A DNA stretch of 21,977 bases from Flavobacteriales bacterium UBA7443 (GTDB taxonomy: Bacteria > Bacteroidota > Bacteroidia > Flavobacteriales_D > Sanyastnellaceae): positions 1 to 21,977 of the forward strand of contig DLQB01000150.1 of the NCBI GenBank assembly GCA_002477505.1. The letters are read 5' to 3'. The notes beneath the pieces are model-generated. The model saw nothing but the letters and a program-made list of their open reading frames with translations. It did no database searches and was not told the origin of the DNA. The position numbers were made by a program, and so were the translations under genes. Below, piece by piece: positions 15,755 to 21,977 of this stretch (position 1 is the stretch's first letter; each line of letters begins with the position of its first letter).

Positions 15755-17356
15755 ATGAAGCAGTTATTTTCTTTTGTCCTTTTGCTCGGCAGCTTAGTAT
15801 ATCACTCAGCGGATTGTTTCGCGCAGGAGTCGTACATGATTTGGCCCATTGAGGAAGTTTCTGTTTATGAGTCGGGTGCGCGAATCGTCCGAAGTGGATC
15901 GGTTCAACTCAACGAGGAGGGAAGGGTCAATTGCGTTGTTGGCGCATTGACCAAAAGCATCATTCCGAATATGTTGCAAGTGAAGTTGGCAGAGGATTGG
16001 TCATTGGTCAGCAGCCTTCACCGAGAATCGATGGCAAGGGGCGTGAAAAGTGACGTCGGAGTTGCATTGAAAGAATTGGATCGTGAATTGAAATCCAACC
16101 GCGAAACCTACGCCATGCGCACGGCGCTGAAGCAAGCATACGGCGAAGAATTGGCCATGATCCAAGCCAATAGAAAGGTCTCAGGGAATGAGCTTCTATT
16201 GGTTGAAGACCTCGTGGAACACGCGGATTTTTGGCGAAAACGCGTGACCGAATTGAATTACCTGATGCTGGAACTCCAATTGGAAATGGAGGAGCTCGAA
16301 AATGAAAAAGAAGAAATCAATGGCCAAATCCGGGATTGGAACGAAAAAAAGAAAAAGCGGGAAGGCCAATTCGTTTTGCAACTCTCGGGTCCTCCACTGG
16401 CACAGGCGAACGTTACAATCATGTATGTGGCGCGTGACGCATCGTGGTCAACGGTTTATGATGCAAGCGTCGATGCGAGTGGCAGCATCGGTGTCCAGCG
16501 CTTCGCTCGGGTGAAGCAATCAACTGGAAATGATTGGGAGGATGTCCCGCTTACTTTTACCGTAGGCCGTCCCATCCAATCGTTGGCCGCTCCGGTGGTT
16601 TCTCCACAGACGCTGAGCATAGCACGCAGCCAGTCGACAAATGCTTACGAATGGGCTCCTGCGATGGAAGCGAGTGAGGACGAGCCAGAGCAGAAGTTTC
16701 TGGCACAGGCTGGCGAGCGGGATACTCGCCTGCCTGCTAGCAGTTCATTGGCGCGGTATGATTTTAAGCCAAACGAATTGGTTTTCGTTGCAGGAACAGG
16801 CGTCCCGGAACGCATTTACATTGATGCATTTCCGCTCAATGGAAGGCTCACATACTTGGCCATTCCGGCGTTTTCAGATGAGGCTTATCAGTTGGTCTCC
16901 GCCGATGCATGGGCGCAACAGAAGATGCTTCCGGGAGCGATGAATATTTCGACCAATGGGATGCACCGAGGGTCCTTTCAATTGGAATTGCCAGCCCCAG
17001 GAGATACGCTAAGGCTGCCTCTTGGTCAAGACCCGCAAGTGCGATGCTCACGAGAACGCCTCATTGATTTGTGCTCTAGTAGCGTTTTTGGAGGGTCTCG
17101 AAAAACCACTCAATCTTTTGAATTGGCGATTGAGAACCAGCATGACCGACCGATTGATGTGGTCATCGAAGACCGGATTCCAATGACGAACAGTTCGGAT
17201 ATTGAAGTTGAGGTGCTAGAACTGAGCGGCGGTGAAGTGGATCCTGTTTCGGGGAAGGTGACCTGGAACAAGGCGCTGGCTCCGTTCGAGACCAAAACCA
17301 TAGTGTTCTCATACACGGTCTCGTTTCCCAAAGGTCACGCCTTGCGCGGTCTATGA
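15755..17356 (+). CDS. DUF4140/DUF4139 (mucoidy inhibitor-like) secreted protein
   Basis: A 533-residue protein with signal peptide 1 to about 24 (MKQLFSFVLLLGSLVYHSADCFAQ). The N-terminal DUF4140 domain starts at IEEVSVYESGARIVRSG (about residue 31). A long charged helical stretch, about 105-208, is a predicted coiled coil (LQLEMEELENEKEEINGQ). The DUF4139 domain follows from about 218 (VTIMYVARDASWSTVYDASV; NDWEDVPLTFTVGRP) to the C terminus (VTWNKALAPFETKTIVFSYTV). This is the usual architecture of MuiA-like proteins in Bacteroidota. Function is not established; relatives have been linked to exopolysaccharide phenotypes. It is 12 bases downstream of the DUF4249 lipoprotein gene. Its last 22 bases overlap the end of lpxB on the opposite strand. 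Confidence 0.85.
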   Translation: MKQLFSFVLLLGSLVYHSADCFAQESYMIWPIEEVSVYESGARIVRSGSVQLNEEGRVNCVVGALTKSIIPNMLQVKLAEDWSLVSSLHRESMARGVKSDVGVALKELDRELKSNRETYAMRTALKQAYGEELAMIQANRKVSGNELLLVEDLVEHADFWRKRVTELNYLMLELQLEMEELENEKEEINGQIRDWNEKKKKREGQFVLQLSGPPLAQANVTIMYVARDASWSTVYDASVDASGSIGVQRFARVKQSTGNDWEDVPLTFTVGRPIQSLAAPVVSPQTLSIARSQSTNAYEWAPAMEASEDEPEQKFLAQAGERDTRLPASSSLARYDFKPNELVFVAGTGVPERIYIDAFPLNGRLTYLAIPAFSDEAYQLVSADAWAQQKMLPGAMNISTNGMHRGSFQLELPAPGDTLRLPLGQDPQVRCSRERLIDLCSSSVFGGSRKTTQSFELAIENQHDRPIDVVIEDRIPMTNSSDIEVEVLELSGGEVDPVSGKVTWNKALAPFETKTIVFSYTVSFPKGHALRGL

Positions 17357-18498
17357 TTTAAGATGGCATCAGCCACTTGTGCGGAGGGAATTCTACTGCC
17401 TTGCAATTGATTTCGCAAGTGCTCGAGTTGATCCAACTGTTGTCGACCGTCTGGGAGCAATGCGTGGCCATCGTGTAGTTTTTTGATATCCTTGACGAGC
17501 GTCCGATCATCGCAATCCTGTTGAATACGCTCCGTTACGATGGACTTTTGAAGTAGAATATTCGGTAGGCCAATCCAAGGGGTGCGGGCCAGGCGCTTCG
17601 CGATCTGAAAAGTGACGCCGCTTGTCCGGTAGCAGATAACCTGTGGCATTCCCAAAAGTGCTGCTTCCAAAGTTGCGGTTCCGGAAGTGACCAATCCTAC
17701 AGACGACGATTGCATCAACGAACGCATGGTTCCGAATCGAATTTCGATGCCCTGATCCGAGGCCGATTGGTAGTCTTCCTTTTCCAACCCAGGCGCACCG
17801 GAGACTATGGCGGTGAACTGCGGTAGCTGTTGAGCAACTTTCACGAAAACGGGAAGCATTCGTTCAACCTCTTGTTTCCGAGAGCCGGGGACAAGGGCTA
17901 ATATCGGACGATGAGATTGACCATGGTTTGCATTGTTTACGGTATACTCAGATCGATTGCCAGCCTCCATTGATTCCAATTCAAGCAAGGGGTGTCCGAC
18001 CCAATTGACCTCCACACCATGATTCGAAAACCATTGTTTTTCGAATGGTAAAATGACATGCAATTGATCGATGTGCTTTCGGATGGTATGCACCCGCCGC
18101 TTGTTCCACGCCCACAACGATGGTGAGATGTAATGGTGAGTGGCCAGGCCCATTTGTTTGGCTTTTTTCGCCATCTTGAGGTTGAACCCCGGGTAATCGA
18201 TGCCCACAAAAGCTTCAGGTTGATGCGATCTAAGTACTCCCTCGCATTCGCGAAATAGCCCTTGAATTGTGACCAAATTTCTCACCACTTCTAAGAAGCC
18301 CATAAATGCCATTGTCTTGTAGTGACGGAGCAGTTGGGCGCCTGCTTTCTCCATGTGCTCTCCGCCCCATGCGATGATTTTGAGCCCTGGTTCTTGTTCG
18401 AGAAGCGCCTTGATCAGCATGCCGCCGTACAGATCTCCTGACGCTTCTCCAGCGAGCAAGAAGATGCATCGGTGCGTTTCCTGATTCGTGTTTTGCAT
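17335..18498 (-). CDS. lpxB: Lipid-A-disaccharide synthase LpxB
   Basis: A 387-residue GT19 glycosyltransferase (E. coli 382) that joins UDP-2,3-diacylglucosamine and lipid X to form the lipid A disaccharide at the inner membrane. Start ATG 18498 is chosen because the family begins just before the LLAGEASGD motif (14-22). The open frame runs on upstream, but the extension is basic and low quality and would run into the preceding gene. Other motifs: VGIDYPGFNLKMAKKAK (98-114), YISPSLWAWNKRR (123-135), WVGHPLLE (166-173), LVPGSRKQEVERMLP (202-216) and a SGTATLEAALLGMP segment in the C-terminal nucleotide-binding half. It is the last gene of the pepD - surE - small membrane protein run, 25 bases after its neighbour. 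Its presence indicates an LPS-bearing outer membrane. Confidence 0.96.
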   Translation of the reverse strand: MQNTNQETHRCIFLLAGEASGDLYGGMLIKALLEQEPGLKIIAWGGEHMEKAGAQLLRHYKTMAFMGFLEVVRNLVTIQGLFRECEGVLRSHQPEAFVGIDYPGFNLKMAKKAKQMGLATHHYISPSLWAWNKRRVHTIRKHIDQLHVILPFEKQWFSNHGVEVNWVGHPLLELESMEAGNRSEYTVNNANHGQSHRPILALVPGSRKQEVERMLPVFVKVAQQLPQFTAIVSGAPGLEKEDYQSASDQGIEIRFGTMRSLMQSSSVGLVTSGTATLEAALLGMPQVICYRTSGVTFQIAKRLARTPWIGLPNILLQKSIVTERIQQDCDDRTLVKDIKKLHDGHALLPDGRQQLDQLEHLRNQLQGSRIPSAQVADAILNHRPRKA

Positions 18499-18523
18499 CG
18501 GTATGATTGGAATTTCAGCCAGG

Positions 18524-18829
18524 TTAACGTGCGGCAGCCTGAAAATAGATGATGAGCGGAACCGAAACGAAAATGACGGCCAGAATTCCCTTGGCGAGTT
18601 GTTCCAAGTTGAAACGCAAGCTGAGCCAAAACAAACCCACATTGAAAAGTACGCTAATGGTGAGTATGCTGTCTTTGTACAAATTGCTCTCTAAAAATAC
18701 ATCTTGCACGAAATATTCCATTCGGGTGCCGTTCGCTGTGCTCCACCAAATGGTCATGATTGCGAAACCCACAGCCGTTCCCAAAATGCCAGTGATCAGA
18801 CCGACAATGGGATGATCTATTTTATTCAT
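18524..18829 (-). CDS. Small multi-pass membrane protein between surE and lpxB
   Basis: A 101-residue hydrophobic protein. The start is taken at ATG 18829-18827 because it forms an ATGA overlap with the surE stop; another ATG four codons upstream lies inside surE. Three membrane segments are visible at about 8-30 (IVGLITGILGTAVGFAIMTIWW), 54-72 (DSILTISVLFNVGLFWLSL) and 80-97 (KGILAVIFVSVPLIIYF). I do not recognise a named domain. Tight coupling to surE and closeness to lpxB suggest an envelope role, and I have an uncertain memory of similar small membrane proteins at this spot in other Flavobacteriales. The high hydrophobicity and conserved-looking operon position argue that it is a real gene and not a chance frame. 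Confidence 0.78.
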   Translation of the reverse strand: MNKIDHPIVGLITGILGTAVGFAIMTIWWSTANGTRMEYFVQDVFLESNLYKDSILTISVLFNVGLFWLSLRFNLEQLAKGILAVIFVSVPLIIYFQAAAR

Positions 18830-19611
18830 TTCAAATCCCATTGGTTCAAGGTTGAAATGGCGTGATGCGCCGTCAAATCAAATTGCGTTGGCACAATACT
18901 CACATACCCGTTGCGCAATGCCCACTCATCGGTGTCTTCACCCTGGTCAGGATTGTTGAAGTTTCCGGTCATCCAGTAATAGGTCGAGCCACTTGGGCTC
19001 GTGCGCTTGTCGAATGCGTCATCCCAATGCCCTGCGCTTTGTCGGCAAACCTTCATGCCCTTGATCGATTCCGTGACCAACTTTGGGAAGTTGACATTGA
19101 GGCATGTGCCAATCGGCAACCCTTTTTCAAGGACTTGCCCGGCGATGCGCGAAATGAAGGGCGTTGTGGCTGAAAAATCGGCGTTGGCGCTGTGGTCGAG
19201 AAGGCTGAATCCTATGGATGGGATTCCTTCTACCGCCCCTTCAACCGCTGCGGACATGGTACCACTATAGATGACGTTGATGGAGGCATTGCTTCCATGG
19301 TTCACTCCACTGACCAAAAGATCCGGCTTTTTCCCAAGGATTTCATAAATGGCGAGTTTGACGCAATCCACCGGCGTTCCCGATGTTTGCCATGCCTGTT
19401 CGATCCCTTCCAACGGAAACGATCGTTTTTCCATGGTCAAAACATCATTGATTGTAACAGCATGGCCCATGCCACTCTGGGCGCGATCCGGAGCAACGAC
19501 GACGACACGACCAAGGGGCAGCATGCAAGCAGCAAGGTGCCGAATGCCATTTGCTTCAATGCCATCGTCATTGGTGACGAGGATGAGTGGCCGCTCTGAT
19601 GCATCACTCAT
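18826..19611 (-). CDS. surE: 5'/3'-nucleotidase SurE
   Basis: A 261-residue protein with start ATG 19611-19609, chosen because MSDASERPLILVTNDDGIEA leads straight into the SurE core and because it overlaps the pepD stop as ATGA. The open frame continues 25 residues upstream, but only inside pepD. Metal-site residues of the family are present: D15 and D16 (TNDDG), S46 (AQSGMGH) and N104 (SGVNHGSN); SGTMSAAVEGA (116-126) is also typical. SurE is a divalent-metal-dependent phosphatase of nucleoside monophosphates (in some species also of short polyphosphate) and aids stationary-phase survival. It probably acts in the cytosol. It is the second gene of the four-gene run and is coupled on both sides. 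Confidence 0.95.
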   Translation of the reverse strand: MSDASERPLILVTNDDGIEANGIRHLAACMLPLGRVVVVAPDRAQSGMGHAVTINDVLTMEKRSFPLEGIEQAWQTSGTPVDCVKLAIYEILGKKPDLLVSGVNHGSNASINVIYSGTMSAAVEGAVEGIPSIGFSLLDHSANADFSATTPFISRIAGQVLEKGLPIGTCLNVNFPKLVTESIKGMKVCRQSAGHWDDAFDKRTSPSGSTYYWMTGNFNNPDQGEDTDEWALRNGYVSIVPTQFDLTAHHAISTLNQWDLK

Positions 19612-21068
19612 TTTGCTTCGGGAATCCGCATAAGGGCGTCCATAAGGAAGTCCCAGAATTTCTGAACGGAGCTGATTTGAACGCATTCATCGGGACTGTG
19701 CGCGCCACGGATGTTGGGACCGAAGCTGACCATGTCCATTTCGGGATAATTGGTACCGAGGATGCCACATTCTAGTCCAGCATGGCAGGCCACAACCCGA
19801 GGCGCCTCTCCATATTTCTCTTCGTAAAGATTCTTCATGATGGCTACGATGGCGCTGCTAGGATTGGGTGTCCACCCGGGGTATTGACCGCTGTAATCGG
19901 TTTCCAGTCCGGCCAGCGCGAATGCCGCGGCGATGCTCCGGGCATGATCATCCTTTTCAGAGTCGAGGGAGCTCCGGCAAAGGCATTGAAGGGAAATGTT
20001 TCCATCTTTAACCTCCACGCGTGCCAGGTTGTTTGAAGTTTGGACCAAATTTGGAATGTCGGGGCTCATTCGATGGATGCCAACCGGACACGCCTGTATC
20101 GCGAGGAAAAGGGATTCTTGCACTTCTTCGGGCAAGACAGGGTTTTGGGCATCACCCGCTGAATTGCACGACCATGCAAGGCTGGGGTCGGTGGTTTTGT
20201 GCTCTGCAGCAATTTTTTCAAACTCTTCCTGGCACACCTTTGTGAAAACTGCGCAATCGCTCGCATCCATTATAACGGTGCAGTGTGATTCCCTTGGAAT
20301 GGCGTTTCTCAATCCACCACCTTCAAGCTTTTCGACACGGTAGTCGACTGCGTCATAAGCCACCAAAAGGAGTCGATTCATCAATTTGTTGGCATTCGCG
20401 ATGCCCTTGTGAATGTCCATGCCTGAATGCCCTCCCGAGCCTCCTGTCAAGGCCAGTTGCATTGTCTTCAAACCTTCTACAGGTGCCTCTCCTTCAAAGT
20501 GCATTTTAGAAGTAACGTCAACGCCTCCTGCACAGCCAATGGAAATTTCATCATCGTCTTCCGTATCCAAGTTCAAAAGGATTTTTCCTTCGAGGAATCC
20601 TCCTTGCAAGCCCAGAGCTCCTGTCATTCCGGTTTCTTCATCAATGGTGAAAAGAGCGTCAATCGCCGGGTGTGGAATATCCTTGGAGTCTAAAATTGCC
20701 AGAATAGTGGCCACTCCGATGCCATTGTCTGCACCCAAAGTCGTGCCGTCCGCTCGGACCCAATCGCCATCAACACGCATGCGTATACCATCGTTGTCAA
20801 AGTCAAAATTCGTATCTGCATTTTTTTGACAGACCATGTCAAGATGGCTCTGCATTACAATCGCCGTGCGATTTTCCATTCCTTTTGTCGCGGGCTTTTG
20901 GATAAGTACATTCCCAACGTCGTCGACCTGGGTTTTGAAGCCCCAATCTTGACCAAGACGGATGACCCAAGAACGAACCTTTTCTTCTTTTTTCGAAGGA
21001 CGGGGTATGGCATTCAAACGATCGAAAAAATTCCACAGGCTCTGTGGCTCGAGTTGCGTTACAGTCAT
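19608..21068 (-). CDS. pepD: Aminoacyl-histidine dipeptidase PepD (M20C)
   Basis: A 486-residue dizinc dipeptidase, the same length as E. coli PepD (485). Expected metal and catalytic residues are all visible: H75 and D77 (QSHLDMVCQKN), D114 (TLGADNGIG), E144 and E145 (IDEETGMTGA), D168 (LNLDTEDDDE) and H457 (RGAHSPDE). The inserted lid/dimerisation domain (about 187-390) contains GGSGGHSGMDIHKG, typical of the subfamily. The enzyme splits Xaa-His and some other dipeptides in the cytosol, supplying amino acids. It has no signal peptide. It is the first gene of the pepD - surE - membrane protein - lpxB run, sharing ATGA with surE, and has a promoter match 21 bases before its ATG. Confidence 0.95.
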   Translation of the reverse strand: MTVTQLEPQSLWNFFDRLNAIPRPSKKEEKVRSWVIRLGQDWGFKTQVDDVGNVLIQKPATKGMENRTAIVMQSHLDMVCQKNADTNFDFDNDGIRMRVDGDWVRADGTTLGADNGIGVATILAILDSKDIPHPAIDALFTIDEETGMTGALGLQGGFLEGKILLNLDTEDDDEISIGCAGGVDVTSKMHFEGEAPVEGLKTMQLALTGGSGGHSGMDIHKGIANANKLMNRLLLVAYDAVDYRVEKLEGGGLRNAIPRESHCTVIMDASDCAVFTKVCQEEFEKIAAEHKTTDPSLAWSCNSAGDAQNPVLPEEVQESLFLAIQACPVGIHRMSPDIPNLVQTSNNLARVEVKDGNISLQCLCRSSLDSEKDDHARSIAAAFALAGLETDYSGQYPGWTPNPSSAIVAIMKNLYEEKYGEAPRVVACHAGLECGILGTNYPEMDMVSFGPNIRGAHSPDECVQISSVQKFWDFLMDALMRIPEAK

Positions 21069-21089
21069 TGGGCTTCAGTTTTGTTCATG

Positions 21090-21119
21090 CAAATTTAGGA
21101 ATTAAAGCATCGATTCGAA
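21090..21119 (-). promoter_or_regulatory. pepD: Candidate promoter of the pepD operon
   Basis: On the minus strand TAAATTTG (21097-21090) matches the Bacteroidota -7 element TAnnTTTG exactly and lies 21 bases before the pepD ATG. The -33 region shows only TTCG (21119-21116), 18 bases upstream, one base from TTTG. The element runs on into CAT, so the string TTTGCAT is present here as it is in the repeats on the other side of the same gap. Confidence 0.4.
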
Positions 21120-21194
21120 TGAGACGGGTCGTTCCTTCGATTTTATTCAAATGCAGCTATTTTGTGACTAAAACTTCAGCTTTGTAGCGAGAAT

Positions 21195-21204
21195 AGAGCG
21201 CTCT
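21195..21204. repeat. 10-base perfect palindrome in the pepD / surface-protein gap
   Basis: AGAGCGCTCT is a perfect two-fold palindrome placed 72-81 bases before the ATG of the right-hand gene and just upstream of the TTTGCATAA repeats. It could bind a dimeric regulator or be chance; it has no T-run and is too short for a terminator. Confidence 0.3.
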
Positions 21205-21235
21205 TCGACGTTTGCATAATTAAAAAATCCATTTG
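21204..21235 (+). promoter_or_regulatory. Weak candidate promoter for the right-edge surface protein gene
   Basis: TTCG (21204-21207) is followed after 20 bases by TCCATTTG (21228-21235), one base from TAnnTTTG, and the ATG lies 40 bases further on. Both elements carry one mismatch, so support is weak. It coincides with the second TTTGCATAA copy. Confidence 0.25.
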
Positions 21236-21240
21236 CATAA
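21211..21240 (+). repeat. Direct repeat TTTGCATAA, 21-base period
   Basis: TTTGCATAA occurs at 21211-21219 and 21232-21240, 21 bases apart start to start, which is two turns of the helix. An inverted TTTGCAT lies at 21093-21087, within the pepD promoter candidate. This spacing suits two proteins bound on one face of the DNA, or duplicated -7 elements. Confidence 0.4.
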
Positions 21241-21275
21241 GTTGTCGTATATTGTCAATAACCAAATCTTTCCTG

Positions 21276-21977
21276 ATGTACAAGTTTTATAGAGCTCTGT
21301 TTGCGCTGTCGTTTTTCTTCGTGTCTGAGGTTAACGCTCAATATGCGCTTGTTGTGGAAGAGCATGCAACTGAGGTCGTGGAGAATACAACGACCTATCG
21401 CCTTTACATTCAAATGATGAATGCGGATGATTTTTTGAGTTCCATCTACGGGAATTCAAACTTTCCGCTTGCCTTGCAAAGTAGCGGTGACTTTTACAAC
21501 GATGCGTTCGGGTCCACACTGGGCTCAGGCATTAACCCGCTAATATTTCCAGCGATTCCAAGCGCTGAAGCGGACAGTTGGGCCACGATTGGTATCGATA
21601 GTCAACCCACAGGAAGTGAGAGTGCAATCAGTGCGATTGAAAGTGATAGCCAACCTTGGATAGCTTGTTTTCAGCAGGGAAGTGAACTCGATGGAACAGA
21701 CGTCTTTATTGACGATGAGACAGGTGGAGCTTGGTACATTCTCAACGGCAGTTCAAATGGTTACCCTGACGCTGAGAACAATCGTGTTCTTTTGGCTCAG
21801 CTTACCACGGAAGGAACAATTTCGGGGGTTGTTAACGTCCAAATCTTTGAGAATGGATCTGGATCGAATTCCATTTATTTGACCTTCGGATTTAATGGTG
21901 TAGGTACTTTTACTTCAGGTGATGTGCAGGACATTTTGGGATGCACCAATTCTGCGGCCTGCAACTACGATTCAAGC
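21276..21977 (+). CDS. Large secreted surface protein with GCTxxxACNY repeat (N-terminal part)
   Basis: The frame is open from ATG 21276 to the right edge (234 residues, no stop), so the gene is truncated. Residues 1-22 are a signal peptide (MYKFYRALFALSFFFVSEVNAQ). Residues about 23-212 form an acidic, serine- and glycine-rich beta-type domain that I do not recognise by name. It opens YALVVEEHATEVVENTTTYRLYIQ and resembles the N-terminal region of many Flavobacteriales cell-surface proteins. At the edge, ILGCTNSAACNYDSS begins the GCTxxxACNY cysteine repeat, which in marine Bacteroidota is usually present in several copies and followed by a type IX sorting domain. I therefore infer a long exported adhesin-like or structural protein; that part cannot be seen. 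It diverges from pepD across a 207-base gap. Confidence 0.8.
   Translation, partial: MYKFYRALFALSFFFVSEVNAQYALVVEEHATEVVENTTTYRLYIQMMNADDFLSSIYGNSNFPLALQSSGDFYNDAFGSTLGSGINPLIFPAIPSAEADSWATIGIDSQPTGSESAISAIESDSQPWIACFQQGSELDGTDVFIDDETGGAWYILNGSSNGYPDAENNRVLLAQLTTEGTISGVVNVQIFENGSGSNSIYLTFGFNGVGTFTSGDVQDILGCTNSAACNYDSS

Noticed and set aside
18499..18642. N-terminal extension of LpxB by 48 residues
   Set aside because: It overlaps the preceding membrane-protein gene, and the family begins just before LLAGEASGD.
1..21977. Search for tRNA, rRNA, CRISPR, insertion sequences, toxin-antitoxin or defence genes
   Set aside because: Genes fill almost all of the window, gaps are at most 207 bases, and no such structure or motif was seen by eye.

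Overview
The window looks like chromosome from a marine-type member of the Bacteroidota, most likely Flavobacteriales. The signs are two probable type IX secretion cargoes (one with a complete C-terminal sorting domain, one ending in the GCTxxxACNY repeat), families largely confined to the phylum (DUF5117 metalloprotease, DUF4249 lipoprotein), a NusB with a long N-terminal extension, and candidate promoters of the Bacteroidota TTG / TAnnTTTG type. Base composition is near balanced and coding density is very high. I see no tRNA, rRNA, CRISPR array, insertion sequence or phage gene. No gap between genes exceeds 210 bases.

Layout. 1-3432 (minus strand): htpG, a TerB/J-domain co-chaperone-like gene joined to it by a GTGA overlap, then the start of a secreted zinc metalloprotease cut by the left edge. 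3595-7701 (plus): a 1368-residue secreted Asp-box (sortilin-like) protein with Ig-like, LamG-like and type IX sorting domains. 7709-14593 (minus): a compact six-gene run nusB - DUF1573 lipoprotein - yajC - nhaC - uvrA - LOG-family hydrolase, with spacings of -4, 30, 3, 30 and 19 bases and a good promoter match before nusB. 14738-17356 (plus): a DUF4249 lipoprotein and a DUF4140/DUF4139 protein, probably one unit. 17335-21068 (minus): pepD - surE - small membrane protein - lpxB, with two ATGA overlaps; its end overlaps the DUF4139 gene tail to tail. 21276-21977 (plus): start of a large secreted protein cut by the right edge.

The genes are mostly housekeeping (protein folding, transcription antitermination, Sec accessory function, Na+/H+ exchange, excision repair, lipid A synthesis, peptide and nucleotide salvage) interleaved with envelope and secreted proteins. 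I found no clear undescribed defence or mobile system. The points most worth following up are the coupled Hsp90/J-domain pair, the mixed six-gene operon, the DUF4249-DUF4139 pair, the small membrane protein wedged between surE and lpxB, and a repeated TTTGCAT element in the pepD / surface-protein intergenic region. Several starts given here are shorter than the longest open frame, and the reason is stated in each case.
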